Assembly: GCA_965229645.1 (NCBI GenBank)
Contig: OZ245893.1
Coordinates: 186,001 to 250,000, forward strand
Direction: 5' to 3'
From: CAXQZM01 sp965229645
Lineage (GTDB): Bacteria > Pseudomonadota > Alphaproteobacteria > UBA7985
Length of the DNA stretch: 64,000 bases
Shown: positions 17,949 to 26,781 of the stretch, in pieces
Layout of the letters: the number at the start of each line of letters is the position of its first letter
How positions within the stretch are numbered: position 1 is the stretch's first letter
Translations under genes and position numbers: made by a program
Notes under the pieces: generated by a model
Database searches by the model: none
What the model was told of the DNA's origin: nothing
Seen by the model: only the letters and a program-made list of their open reading frames with translations

Positions 17949-19319
17949 ATGTTCATCAGCGTCTTTGACATTTTCAAGATTGGGATCGGCCCCTCTTCCT
18001 CGCACACTATGGGGCCCATGCTGGCGGCGGCACGGTTTGTGCGCGAGGTGCAGGCGGCAGGCCTGCGCCCCGATCGGATCGAGGCGCGGCTCTACGGCTC
18101 TTTGGCGTTTACGGGCAAGGGCCATGCGACGGATCGGGCGGTCTTGCTGGGGCTCATGGGCTTTGATCCCGCGACGCTGGAAAACGCCGTGGCCGAAGCA
18201 GCCTTGACGAAGCTGGCCGCGACCCAGCGTCTCGACTTGCCTGGGGGCCATGGCCTGGCCTTTGAGGCGTCGCGCGATTTGATTTTTGACTATGGTCCCG
18301 CGCTGCCTGGCCATGCCAACGGCATGCGCATGCGCGCGCAACATGCGGGCACAACGGTGCATGAGGGGATTTACTACTCCATCGGTGGCGGGTTCATCGC
18401 CAGCGACGCCGAATTGGGCCTTGGCGGAAGGAGCGACGAGGATCAGTCGGCCTTCCCTTACAACTTTAAGTCTGCCGCACAAATGCTGGAGATGGGACAG
18501 CGCAGCGGCCTCACCATCGCGCAGATGAAGGCGGCCAATGAACGGGTAAAGCACGGCCTCGCTTTGGAAGACAAGCTCGCCCACCTATGGACGGTCATGG
18601 AGTCGGTGATCGAGGCGGGCCTGCGCCGGTCGGGGACTTTGCCAGGCGGGCTCAAGGTCAAGCGCCGCGCGCAGAGTATTTTTGATCAGTTGCAAGCCGA
18701 ACGGCAGCGCAATCAAACCCACCCCCATGTGATCAACGACTGGCTTAGCGTCTATGCCATGGCGGTCAATGAGGAAAACGCTGCGGGCGGGCGGGTGGTG
18801 ACGAGCCCCACCAACGGCGCCGCAGGGGTCGTGCCCGCCGTCATTCGGTACTACCGCGACCATTGCCTGGGGGCGACGTCGGCGGGGATTCAAACCTTTC
18901 TGCTCACCGCCGCCGCCATCGGCGGCATCGTCAAGCAAAATGCCTCGATTTCGGGCGCGGAAGTCGGGTGCCAGGGCGAAGTTGGCTCCGCCGCCGCCAT
19001 GGCCGCCGCAGGGTTGTGCGCGGCCCTGGGCGGCGACAATGCCCAGGTCGAAAACGCCGCCGAAATCGCGCTTGAGCACCATTTGGGCATGACCTGCGAT
19101 CCCGTCGCGGGCCTGGTGCAAGTGCCCTGTATTGAGCGCAACGGCCTGGGCGCGATCAAGGCAGTCTCAGCGGCGTCCCTTGCTTTGCGCGGTGATGGCA
19201 GTCACTTCATGCCGCTCGACAACTGCATCGAGGCCATGCGGCAAACGGGCCTGGATATGAGCACCAAGTACAAGGAAACCAGCCAAGGCGGCCTCGCGGT
19301 CAATTTGCCTGAGTGTTGA
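17949..19319 (+). CDS. sdaA: L-serine dehydratase (single-chain, iron-sulfur)
   Basis: 456 residues from the ATG at 17949, preceded by AGGAG at good spacing. It deaminates L-serine to pyruvate and ammonia using a 4Fe-4S cluster. The beta-domain start FISVFDIFKIGIGPSSSHTMGP is diagnostic. The alpha domain has TSPTNGAAGVVPAV and cysteine-bearing GCQGEVGSAAAMAAAGLC and MTCDPVAGLVQVPCIERN, which supply cluster ligands. The C-terminal KYKETSQGGLAVN is the usual ending. Single gene with a clear terminator after it. Confidence 0.95.
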   Translation: MFISVFDIFKIGIGPSSSHTMGPMLAAARFVREVQAAGLRPDRIEARLYGSLAFTGKGHATDRAVLLGLMGFDPATLENAVAEAALTKLAATQRLDLPGGHGLAFEASRDLIFDYGPALPGHANGMRMRAQHAGTTVHEGIYYSIGGGFIASDAELGLGGRSDEDQSAFPYNFKSAAQMLEMGQRSGLTIAQMKAANERVKHGLALEDKLAHLWTVMESVIEAGLRRSGTLPGGLKVKRRAQSIFDQLQAERQRNQTHPHVINDWLSVYAMAVNEENAAGGRVVTSPTNGAAGVVPAVIRYYRDHCLGATSAGIQTFLLTAAAIGGIVKQNASISGAEVGCQGEVGSAAAMAAAGLCAALGGDNAQVENAAEIALEHHLGMTCDPVAGLVQVPCIERNGLGAIKAVSAASLALRGDGSHFMPLDNCIEAMRQTGLDMSTKYKETSQGGLAVNLPEC

Positions 19320-19323
19320 TACC

Positions 19324-19348
19324 AAGGGTCGTTTTCAACGACCCTTTT
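19324..19348 (+). terminator. Rho-independent terminator of sdaA
   Basis: A perfect 10-base stem, AAGGGTCGTT and AACGACCCTT, with a TTC loop and a following TT, begins five bases after the sdaA stop codon. Confidence 0.8.
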
Positions 19349-19401
19349 GTGGCGTTCAAGCGCCACGCAGGCTGCGCTCCCACTTGGTCGCTAGTCCTTG
19401 A

Positions 19402-19430
19402 AAAATACTGAATTTGCAATTCAGTATTTT
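19402..19430. terminator. Perfect 13-base inverted repeat, probable terminator for the TetR gene
   Basis: AAAATACTGAATT and AATTCAGTATTTT flank a TGC loop. The AT-rich symmetric stem with A and T runs on both sides works as a terminator in either direction. It lies between the convergent sdaA and tetR-type genes, 64 bases beyond the latter's stop. An operator role is less likely in this position. Between it and the regulator is a fragment resembling repeat family B (GCCGCCGTTGGTAT near 19466-19479). Confidence 0.6.
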
Positions 19431-19493
19431 CCGCGTCCATCAACGGCTCGACGAGTCAAACTTTGCCGCCGTTGGTATGAGACTCTTTGGAGG

Positions 19494-20111
19494 CTAAATG
19501 CAGTCAACTTGCGGCAGGCCCAGGCCCCGCAGCATAGCCTCGGCGCGCGCCATTTTGGCGTCGAACGCCAGGTTGCGCCCCACGGACCCTTCGACCATGA
19601 GGCTGGCGAGGCCATGGACGCTCGACCAGGCGAGCAGCTCGGCGGGGTCGAGGGTCTCGGGGTTATCATCGTTCAAGGTATCAGCGAAACCGCTGGCCAG
19701 CAGCGCGCGCATGTCCTGGTATGCGGCCTGAAACGCGGGGTCGCGCTCGTTGATCAAGTCGCGCCGCCACATGAGCTGAAATTTGGCGGGGTGTTGCAGG
19801 GCAAAAGCGACGTATGCAAGACCCACGGCCAAGAAGGCTTCGGCACCCGCGCCGCCCGCCTGTTCGCGCGCGCTATGCATGGTTTGGGCCATGTTTTGCA
19901 GGGACTTGGCGGCAAAGGCGGTCAGTAAGCTGCGCTTGTCGGCGTAGTGCTTGAACGCGGCGGCGGGCGAAACGCCGACGGCCTTGGCGCAGGCGCGCAG
20001 GCTCACGGCCTCCAGCCCAAACTTGGTCGCCAACTCCTCCAACGCGCTGAGCAAAGCCATGGCCAGATCCCCATGGTGATAGGCGTTTTGGCGTTTGCGT
20101 TGGAAGGGCAT
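19494..20111 (-). CDS. TetR/AcrR-family transcriptional regulator
   Basis: 205 residues. The N-terminal helix-turn-helix is ACAKAVGVSPAAAFKHYADKRSLL, and the opening YHHGDLAMALLSAL is typical of the TetR branch with a WHG-type C-terminal domain, seen here as the FQLMWRRDLI segment and the later WSSVHGLASLMVEG. It binds a small ligand and represses nearby or distant genes. It is divergent from the DUF2852 gene; the shared gap carries GTTAAC palindromes that are plausible operators. Confidence 0.88.
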   Translation of the reverse strand: MPFQRKRQNAYHHGDLAMALLSALEELATKFGLEAVSLRACAKAVGVSPAAAFKHYADKRSLLTAFAAKSLQNMAQTMHSAREQAGGAGAEAFLAVGLAYVAFALQHPAKFQLMWRRDLINERDPAFQAAYQDMRALLASGFADTLNDDNPETLDPAELLAWSSVHGLASLMVEGSVGRNLAFDAKMARAEAMLRGLGLPQVDCI

Positions 20112-20213
20112 GGGCGCGGGCCGATTCAGACGTTAGAGAATTTATGTAATCGATGTTAACTTTTTTGCTATTTTGCCCTTGAAGGCAAAAAATCAAGCCT
20201 TACATGCGGAAAT

Positions 20214-20228
20214 GTTAACGGCGTTAAC
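20214..20228. promoter_or_regulatory. GTTAAC-GGC-GTTAAC palindrome, putative TetR operator
   Basis: Two GTTAAC hexamers three bases apart form a 15-base palindrome in the gap between the TetR gene and the DUF2852 gene. A third GTTAAC lies at 20155-20160, close to the regulator's own start. The same gap also has TTTTGCC/GGCAAAA (20171-20190). Size and placement fit a TetR-family operator; binding is inferred. Confidence 0.45.
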
Positions 20229-20287
20229 TCAATGCGAAACTCCGTTGGCAACACAAGAAGGTGCATAGAACAAAAAGGAGAGACCCT

Positions 20288-20725
20288 ATGACTTCAGTAT
20301 CACGCGCCTATCGGCATGGTAACGACACAGACCGCCAATCCCGCTGCGGCGACAAGGGCGTTTGGACGCCAGTCAACATAGCCTTGATGGTAGGTGGGTT
20401 CATTTTCTTCGTCCCCCTTGGTTATGTTGTTCTGATCGGCCTGATTATGGGGATCAACCCCTGGCAGCTGCCCGCGCGCATCGCCGAGTGGTTCCAAGGC
20501 ATGCGCAATCAGTTTGAAACGACAGGCAAGTCCTACGCGCGCGGAAAGTCGGGCAACCATGTGTTTGACGAATATCAGCAAACCCAGCTGGACCGCATTG
20601 AGGAGATCAAAACCGAAGTGCGCGACCGCGACCGTCAGTTCAAAACCTTCAAAACCGACGAGCAGCGCGCCAAGGACCGGCGCCAATTCGACCGGTTCAT
20701 GGGCCGCGACGGTCAGGACGACTAA
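20288..20725 (+). CDS. DUF2852 domain-containing membrane protein
   Basis: 145 residues from the ATG at 20288, with AAAAGGAGA upstream. One or two hydrophobic segments (NIALMVGGFIFFVPLGYVVLIGLI, about 30-53) are followed by a long charged, helical C-terminal half with FDEYQQTQLDRIEEI. DUF2852 proteins are small membrane proteins found mainly in alphaproteobacteria and have no known function. Divergent from a TetR regulator that may control it. Confidence 0.8.
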   Translation: MTSVSRAYRHGNDTDRQSRCGDKGVWTPVNIALMVGGFIFFVPLGYVVLIGLIMGINPWQLPARIAEWFQGMRNQFETTGKSYARGKSGNHVFDEYQQTQLDRIEEIKTEVRDRDRQFKTFKTDEQRAKDRRQFDRFMGRDGQDD

Positions 20726-20734
20726 ACCCTAAGG

Positions 20735-20761
20735 CTAGGCGGGTCGCAATGACCCGCCTAG
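20735..20761. terminator. Hairpin after the DUF2852 gene
   Basis: CTAGGCGGGTC and GACCCGCCTAG form a perfect 11-base stem with a five-base loop, ten bases after the stop codon. There is no T run, so termination is likely but not certain. Confidence 0.6.
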
Positions 20762-21303
20762 ATAAGGGCCTTGGACGCGCGACCCGAACCGCTGTTGCCT
20801 TGGGGGACATTCGGCGCTGAACAACAGTCCGCGAACGCAGGCCTCCATGTCGATCCCGCAGACCCTCCTGCCCCGAGGAGCTCCCCTCCAAAGGAGGGGA
20901 CTCGGTCGGTGCAGGGTGGAGCCTTCCGTTCCGTCCGCCGCCCGTCAGTGATGGATTCTGCGACCTCGCTTCGCTCGGCTCAGAATGACGTTGTTCTTTG
21001 ACGGTGTCGAAGTGTTGGATTCTCGAATTGCGCGCCCAGGAGAAGAGCGGACCTGTGGTCGTAAAAGGCACAAGCCCCTCTGTGATGTCATCCAACGCGC
21101 AACGAAGCGACGTCGCAGGATCCAGCACGGATCAGCGGCAGGAAGTGCAGACGGCACCAACTTTGCATCGCGCTAAACGACACCCAACAGGAACTCGCCA
21201 AAAGGGGGAAATACTTGGAACACTCGGCATAGAATGGGCCACTGGTTTTTTGCCCTCGCGGGTCTTATGAGACAAGTTCAAAGATTTAACGCGGAGGTTT
21301 CGA
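20762..21303. repeat. Intergenic region with two family A repeat copies
   Basis: No gene is seen in this stretch. A leftward copy lies at about 20950-20990 (GGATTCTGCGACCTCGCTT and the inverse GAATGAC side). A rightward copy lies at about 21085-21175 (GTCATCCAACGCGCAACGAA, then GTCGCAGGATCCAGCACGG, then CAGCGGCAGGAAGTGCAGAC). The promoter of the downstream binding-protein gene should lie in the last 120 bases. Confidence 0.65.
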
Positions 21304-22344
21304 ATGATCAGACTTATGTCCATGGCTACGGCGGCCTTTGCCGTCCTTGCAGCGCCAGCGACGGCGCAACTGAAGGTTTCGGCCTGGGGGGGCTTCTTTG
21401 AGGAAACCCTGGCGGAGAAAATCTATCCAGGCTTTACCGAAGCGACGGGGATTGAAGTCGAGTCTATTCCCCAACCCGAAGATACGACATGGCTCCAGCA
21501 AATATCTCAAGGGGCCATGGCGGGGGTTGCGCCGACGGACCTCGCGCTCATGACTTCTGTGCCCTTGATCCAAGGGTTGGAATCGGAGGTTTGGGCGACG
21601 CTCGACGGCGAGGCCATGCCCAACATGTCGGGCCTATTGCCTGGCAAGACCTTCTCCTCACCCGACGGGGATTTGGTCGGGGTCGGCGCCCTCGGGTTCT
21701 TTACGACCTTTGTGACCAATACCGACCAGACATCGTTCGTCCCCGAAAGCTGGGCGGACCTTTGGTCCGAGGACTTTGACGGCGGGCTTGCCTTGCTCGA
21801 CATTTCCGATTCGGGCCTTATGGAGGTCACGGCGGTGACCTTCTTTGGCGGTTACGAAATTTTGGAAACCCCAGAGGGTTTGCAGCAGGTCATTGACAAG
21901 ATCGCAGAGCTGAAACCCAAGGTCAGTCTCTGGTTCCAGGACGAGGAGCAGCTCCAGCCTGCCTTGTCGGACGGCGAATACAGCGCAGCAACTTATTACC
22001 ACGACCTGATTGTTCTCGCGAGCTTTGACGGCGCGCCCTTGGCCTCGCACTTCCCCAAAGAGGGCGGCATCGGCTCGGACGCCTATTGGGTGGTGCCAGC
22101 GGCCTCGACCCAGCAGGAAGAGGCGCAGGCCTTTATCAACTACATGAGCCAGCCAGAGGTCCAGGCGGCCATGGCCTTTGAAATGGGCATCTTCCCCATG
22201 GTTTCGCAAGCGGCCATGGACATGTCGGACGAAGACTATGCGCTGGTCGGCTCGGCGATCCCGCCCGTGACGGTTCAGACTCAAATCCATCTTGACCAGG
22301 CAGAGTTTATTGAGGACGCCTGGTTCAAAATGGTTTCCGACTAA
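21304..22344 (+). CDS. Spermidine/putrescine-type ABC transporter substrate-binding protein
   Basis: 346 residues with a Sec signal peptide (RLMSMATAAFAVLAAPATAQ, cleavage near residue 22). The periplasmic type 2 binding-protein fold is shown by LKVSAWGGFFEETLAEKIYPGFTEATGIEVE, by LALMTSVPLIQ, and by GEYSAATYYHDL; PESWADLWSEDFDG is the conserved family segment. It delivers an amine-like or related solute to the two permeases that follow. The ligand could be a polyamine or another nitrogen compound. First gene of a five-gene operon (binding protein, ATPase, two permeases, DUF917). Confidence 0.86.
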   Translation: MIRLMSMATAAFAVLAAPATAQLKVSAWGGFFEETLAEKIYPGFTEATGIEVESIPQPEDTTWLQQISQGAMAGVAPTDLALMTSVPLIQGLESEVWATLDGEAMPNMSGLLPGKTFSSPDGDLVGVGALGFFTTFVTNTDQTSFVPESWADLWSEDFDGGLALLDISDSGLMEVTAVTFFGGYEILETPEGLQQVIDKIAELKPKVSLWFQDEEQLQPALSDGEYSAATYYHDLIVLASFDGAPLASHFPKEGGIGSDAYWVVPAASTQQEEAQAFINYMSQPEVQAAMAFEMGIFPMVSQAAMDMSDEDYALVGSAIPPVTVQTQIHLDQAEFIEDAWFKMVSD

Positions 22345-22396
22345 ACCTTGCGCGGGGGCGTTCGGGTCTCGGGCACTTCCCGTCCGCGCCTGTCTT

Positions 22397-23416
22397 GTGG
22401 CCTTCTTACGTCTTTCGCGCCTCGCCAAGTCTTACGGGTCGGTCGAGGCCCTAAGACACGTTGACTTGAGCGTCGAGGCTGGGGAGTTCCTGTGCCTCCT
22501 GGGGGAGTCGGGGTGCGGCAAAACCACCTTACTGCGCCTGATCGCGGGCCTAGAGACCCCGACCCAGGGGGCCATGGTGCTCGACGGAGACGATTTGGCG
22601 AGTGTACCAGTTCATCAACGCCAAATGGGCATGGTGTTCCAGTCCCTCGCTTTGTTTCCCCATTTGAGCGTCGCGGGTAATATAGCCTACGGCTTGGCGC
22701 GCAAGGGCCTTGACAAGACCGAGCAGGCGGCGAGGGTGGCGGAGCTCTTGGCCTTGGTCGGGCTGGCGGGGCTGGGGCAGCGGCGGATTTTTGAGGTGTC
22801 AGGGGGGCAGCGCCAGCGGGTTGCCATTGCACGGGCCTTGGCCCTGCGCCCGCGCCTGTTTTTGATGGACGAGCCGTTCTCGGCCCTCGACGCGGGTCTG
22901 CGCGAACGCCTGCAGATTGAGGTACGCAAGCTGCAACAAAGTCTCAACATCACCACTTTGTTCGTCACCCATGACCAGCGCGAGGCCATGGCCTTGGCCG
23001 ACCGACTGGTGGTCATGAACCAAGGCCAAATCGATCAGGTCGGACCGCCTGACGATCTCTATGCCCGTCCTGCCACGCGATTTGTCGCCGACTTTTTGGG
23101 CAGCAACAATGTCTTGGACGTGACGGTGCGGGCGGGGGAGGCCTTCTGGGGGGACCTCAACTTGGGCAAGGTTTCCGCTACGGACGGCCCGCAAACCCTT
23201 GCCCTGCGCCCTGAGCATTTGCATTTTGGCGACGGCCCAGTGGCGGGGAGGGTCACCTTCACCCACACCGTGGGCGCGACCACCGAAACCGAGATCGACG
23301 TCGCAGGCCAGCGATTGCGCCAAACCCAAATTACGGACCTCGCCCAAAGGCCGCAGGTGGGTGAGCGCGTGCACCTCAATTTCCGCCCCGAGCATTTGTG
23401 GGTGATCCCAAGTTGA
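22397..23416 (+). CDS. PotA-type ABC transporter ATP-binding protein
   Basis: About 339 residues, starting at GTG 22397, 53 bases after the binding-protein gene. Walker A is GESGCGKTT, the Q-loop is MVFQSLALFPHL, the signature reads VSGGQRQRVAIARAL, and Walker B is LFLMDEPFSALD. The C-terminal TOBE domain (about 250-339) includes LALRPEHL and ends FRPEHLWVIPS. The signature begins VSGGQ instead of LSGGQ, which is tolerated. It energises the importer. Confidence 0.9.
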   Translation: MAFLRLSRLAKSYGSVEALRHVDLSVEAGEFLCLLGESGCGKTTLLRLIAGLETPTQGAMVLDGDDLASVPVHQRQMGMVFQSLALFPHLSVAGNIAYGLARKGLDKTEQAARVAELLALVGLAGLGQRRIFEVSGGQRQRVAIARALALRPRLFLMDEPFSALDAGLRERLQIEVRKLQQSLNITTLFVTHDQREAMALADRLVVMNQGQIDQVGPPDDLYARPATRFVADFLGSNNVLDVTVRAGEAFWGDLNLGKVSATDGPQTLALRPEHLHFGDGPVAGRVTFTHTVGATTETEIDVAGQRLRQTQITDLAQRPQVGERVHLNFRPEHLWVIPS

Positions 23417-24258
23417 GCCGCGCTTTCGGGTTTCTAATCCAGGCCTATCCCGCGCTGGTGCTTGCGATCATGCTGCTGGGCCCCGTTCTGATCATGTTGG
23501 CGCTGTCGGTCTTTGAGGGCAGCGGTCGCTATGGCTTTGTGCCCAGCTTTACGGGGCAAAACTACCTGAAGTTCTGGGACCCGCTGTACCTCAAGCTCAC
23601 CTGGCGGTCGATTTGGCTGACAGGTCTTGCGAGCGCGCTGGTGGTGGCGGTCATGTTTCCTGCGCTCCTGCTCATCACCAATTTATCCCAGCGATGGCGC
23701 GTGTTCTGGATTCTGCTGCTCTTGTCGCTCTTGTGCATGTCGGAGGTGGTGATTGGCTATTCCTGGAAGCTGTTGCTGCTGAAAAGTACGGGCATTCCAG
23801 GGTGGTTAGAGGGGTTGGGCCTGATCGCAACGGCCCAGAGCTGGGACCAATCGCTGATCGCCGTTCAGTTGGGCTTGTTTGCCCTTGGCGTATCGGTTGC
23901 GGGGCTGCTCATGTTCCCCCAAGTGGCGGCGCGTGATCGCGCCCTAGAAGAAGCGGCGCAGACCCTGGGGACGCCGCCCCGCCAACTGTTCTGGCGTCTC
24001 TTGGTGCCCGCCCACGCGCCGACGCTGGTCAGTACCTTTGTCGCCCTCTACGTCTATTTGCTCGGCGCTTACTCGGTCATTCGTCTGCTGGGCAGCAAGT
24101 CGGACCATCAAACCTTGGTCTGGCGTATCTTTGACCTTGCCCGCGAATACCATGGCAAGCCCGCCGCCGCCGCGCTGGCTGCTCTCTTGTTGGCTTTGAC
24201 CAGTCTTATGCTGCTGGTCGCGTACCTGATCTCACGCCGCTGGGCCCCAAGCGCATGA
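23398..24258 (+). CDS. PotB-type ABC transporter permease
   Basis: About 286 residues. The start is GTG 23398 or TTG 23413, both overlapping the ATPase gene. Six helices are predicted, the first being ALVLAIMLLGPVLIMLALSVFEG. The cytoplasmic EAA loop reads EEAAQTLGTPPRQLFWRLLVPAHAPTLV in the last third. It ends by ATGA overlap with the next permease. Confidence 0.86.
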   Translation: MGDPKLSRAFGFLIQAYPALVLAIMLLGPVLIMLALSVFEGSGRYGFVPSFTGQNYLKFWDPLYLKLTWRSIWLTGLASALVVAVMFPALLLITNLSQRWRVFWILLLLSLLCMSEVVIGYSWKLLLLKSTGIPGWLEGLGLIATAQSWDQSLIAVQLGLFALGVSVAGLLMFPQVAARDRALEEAAQTLGTPPRQLFWRLLVPAHAPTLVSTFVALYVYLLGAYSVIRLLGSKSDHQTLVWRIFDLAREYHGKPAAAALAALLLALTSLMLLVAYLISRRWAPSA

Positions 24259-25094
24259 GCTGGCTGTCCCGCGCGTTCCTGGCGGTCTTGGCGGGCCTGT
24301 TGGTCTTGCCTTTTGCCATGGCCCTTGTGGTAAGCCTTGGCAGCGAGGCCAAAATCGCCTTTCCGCCCGCTGGCCTGTCGCTAAGATGGTACGCGGAGCT
24401 GTTCGTCGATGCCAAGTGGCGCGGTGCCCTCGTGCGGTCGGTCCTCATTGCCCTGGTTGCGGCAACCTTGGCGATCAGCTTGGCCTTGCCAGTCTGTTAT
24501 GGCCTGTGGCGGCGGCCAAGTCGCTTTGCGCGCGGCCTGTTTGGGCTCAGCCTCGCTCCCTTTCTCTTGCCGCCGATCATCTTGGCGATTGGTGCGGTTG
24601 CCTTTTGGTTGGTGCTGAACTCTATGACACTGAGCCTTTCCGCCTGGCTTGGCTGGGACCCGGTGCGGGTTTACGGCCGCATGGCGACGACCATCCTGTC
24701 GCACGGAGTGTTCTTATTGCCCTTAGCGTCCCTGATTATTGCGCGCGGCTTTGCCAGTCTCAACCCCGAATTGATCGAGGCCAGCCGTACCTTGGGCGCC
24801 AATGCGAGGGCCCTGTTCACCTCGCTGCTGCTCCCCTTGCTTTTGCCCTACATTCTCACGGGCTTCGTCCTCGTCTTCATCGTCAGTCTCAACGAATACT
24901 TGATCGCATTTCAGGTCGCGGGGGTGTCGGTGGAAACCTTGCCGATTCGAATTTTCAACGACGCAACGCGCGGCGGACACAGCCCAATTTTGACCGCGGG
25001 CGCGGTACTGTTTGCGACCCTTACCGTGGGGGCCTTGCTGGCTTTGAGCTGGCGCATCGACTTGTTGAAACTCTTTGGCTCGCAAGACCGATGA
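24255..25094 (+). CDS. PotC-type ABC transporter permease
   Basis: 279 residues, six predicted helices. The EAA loop reads EASRTLGANARALFTSLLLPLLLPYIL, followed by VFIVSLNEYLIAFQVAG, the PotC-like segment preceding the last helix. The start and stop are both coupled by ATGA to the neighbours. It forms the channel with the preceding permease. Confidence 0.87.
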   Translation: MSWLSRAFLAVLAGLLVLPFAMALVVSLGSEAKIAFPPAGLSLRWYAELFVDAKWRGALVRSVLIALVAATLAISLALPVCYGLWRRPSRFARGLFGLSLAPFLLPPIILAIGAVAFWLVLNSMTLSLSAWLGWDPVRVYGRMATTILSHGVFLLPLASLIIARGFASLNPELIEASRTLGANARALFTSLLLPLLLPYILTGFVLVFIVSLNEYLIAFQVAGVSVETLPIRIFNDATRGGHSPILTAGAVLFATLTVGALLALSWRIDLLKLFGSQDR

Positions 25095-26188
25095 GGGATT
25101 TGACCCGCCAAGACATGGTCGATCTGTTGCAAGGCGCAACCTTGCTAGGGGCGGGCGGCGGCGGGGACCTGGACGAGGGTCTTGCCATGATCGACGCGGC
25201 GCTCGCGGCGGGGAAGGTCTTGCGCCTGGCAAGCCTTTCGGACTTGCCAGCAACAACGCTGGCGTGCTGCCCCTACTTGCTCGGTGCCGTCTCGGACCTA
25301 CCGCCCGACCAAGCCGCGCTCTATAACCACCTGCCCAAGACCGAGGGGCCCGCCCTGCTCAAGGCCTTTGACCGCTTGCAGGCCCATACGGGCCAAGCGA
25401 TCACGGCCACCGTTGCGTGCGAAATGGGCGGGGCCAATACGGCGGCGGCCTTCTTTGTCGCGGCGATGCGCGGCGGCGTCACGCTGGACGCGGACCCGGC
25501 GGGCCGCGCGGTCCCCGAAATCACCCACTCGACTTTTTATTTGAACGACTTGCCCGTGGCCCCGATGGCGGTTGCGACCCCTTTTGGGGAAACCGCGCTG
25601 ATCGAGGGCGGGATCGACGATGCGCGCGCGGAAACCTTGGTTCGGGCCGTGGCGCAGGTTTCTGCCAACGATGTGGCGGCGGTCGATCACGCGCTGCCGC
25701 TCGAGGCCCTAAAAACGGGTCTCATTCCAGGAACCATGAGCGGGGCGCTCACGCTCGGCCACGCCAGCCGACGCGCGCGCGAAACGGGCCAAGACGCAGC
25801 CGCCGCCGTCGCGCACGCCGCAGGCGGGGCCGTGGTGTTCGTGGGCCAGGTGACCCGAGCGACTTACACGACCCGCGCTGGCTTTACGTGCGGAGAGATT
25901 CATCTGCGCGGACCATCTGGAACGTACCAAATTGGGGTCAAGAACGAGAACCTCTCCGCGCACTTGAACGGCCAGGTTCATGCCAGCATCCCTGATATCC
26001 TAACGCTGATCGATCGGGAGACGGGCGAGGTCATCAGCAATCCGCACGCACGGGTGGGTCAGCAGGTGGCCGTCCTGATTTTGCCCGCTCCAACACCCTT
26101 CCTAACCCCCAAAGGGCTCCAGGTATTCGGCCCCGCCTACGCGGGCCTTGAGGGGCCTTTCGTCTCGCCGCTAGGGATAGCGGCTTAG
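25091..26188 (+). CDS. DUF917 family protein
   Basis: 365 residues starting at an ATG that overlaps the permease stop. DUF917 proteins often occur with hydantoinase-like genes; their biochemistry is unsettled. Visible family traits: the N-terminal TRQDMVDLLQGATLLGAGGGGDLDEGL, CCPYLLGAVSDLP, the central EMGGANTAAAFFVAAMRGG with the polar DADPAGRAVPEITHSTFY, and the C-terminal DILTLIDRETGEVISN followed by VAVLILPAPTPF. Coupling to a complete importer suggests it acts on the imported compound, perhaps a cyclic amide or ureide; that is inference. The open frame extends upstream within the permease gene but is not coding there. Confidence 0.83.
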   Translation: MRDLTRQDMVDLLQGATLLGAGGGGDLDEGLAMIDAALAAGKVLRLASLSDLPATTLACCPYLLGAVSDLPPDQAALYNHLPKTEGPALLKAFDRLQAHTGQAITATVACEMGGANTAAAFFVAAMRGGVTLDADPAGRAVPEITHSTFYLNDLPVAPMAVATPFGETALIEGGIDDARAETLVRAVAQVSANDVAAVDHALPLEALKTGLIPGTMSGALTLGHASRRARETGQDAAAAVAHAAGGAVVFVGQVTRATYTTRAGFTCGEIHLRGPSGTYQIGVKNENLSAHLNGQVHASIPDILTLIDRETGEVISNPHARVGQQVAVLILPAPTPFLTPKGLQVFGPAYAGLEGPFVSPLGIAA

Positions 26189-26198
26189 CTGACCAGTC

Positions 26199-26762
26199 CT
26201 ACGACGGCCCGTAAAGGGCGCGGTACACGGTGGTTTGAAGATCAGGGCTCAGGCGTTTGAAGCCCAGGGCGTGGACGACTTCTGCGACGAGATCGCTTGG
26301 GGGCCTGATGCCAGCTTGCTTGCGGATTGCCGCGGCGACGGCGCGAATTTCGCGGGGGTTAATGGTCTCGGCGCGTTGCAGGGCGGGGTCGGTCGTGTCG
26401 CGTCGCCGCATGGGGGGCGATTTGAAGTGACGCGTCAAGGTCCAGAACGCGCCTTCCTTCAGGATGCGCGGGTCGGATCTTAGCAGCGCCAAGGCGCTTT
26501 GGATGGCATCGAGCGTTGGTGCGTCCACCTCCGACTTTCCGTAGGCGTTCGCAATGCGGCGCGCCACCTCGGATGTATGGATGGGGCTTTCGGTGGTGAT
26601 GATTTGACGAGCTAGGGCGCTCAAGGTTGTTTGGGCGACGGCGTGGATCTCTTCAACGGGCTGCAATTTTAGGGCGCAGACTTGATAGCTCGGCAGGACC
26701 AGCAGACTTGGCCCCTCAAGTGGGGGACCGTGGTCGCTGGGCATTGAGCTGGACGGGGCCAC
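26199..26762 (-). CDS. DUF3320-like orphan domain protein
   Basis: 187 residues. The central part (about 55-185) reads like the DUF3320 domain otherwise found at the C-terminus of large DUF4011-type superfamily 1 helicases: ITTESPIHTSEVARRIANAYGKSEV, a helical run with LLRSDPRIL and EGAFWTL, and the closing DLVAEVVHALGFKRLSPDL. The helicase part is absent; the first 30 residues are low-complexity and Pro-rich. It may be the remnant of such a helicase or a free-standing paralogue. It is tail to tail with DUF917 and 20 bases upstream of nothing else on its strand except the efflux operon behind it. Function unknown. Confidence 0.6.
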   Translation of the reverse strand: MAPSSSMPSDHGPPLEGPSLLVLPSYQVCALKLQPVEEIHAVAQTTLSALARQIITTESPIHTSEVARRIANAYGKSEVDAPTLDAIQSALALLRSDPRILKEGAFWTLTRHFKSPPMRRRDTTDPALQRAETINPREIRAVAAAIRKQAGIRPPSDLVAEVVHALGFKRLSPDLQTTVYRALYGPS

Positions 26763-26781
26763 CTGATTGGCCTAGCGGCCT

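Noticed and set aside
24386..25090. An upstream extension of the DUF917 frame covering the permease gene.
   Set aside because: The permease is clear in the other frame, and the coupled ATG at 25091 gives the normal DUF917 start.
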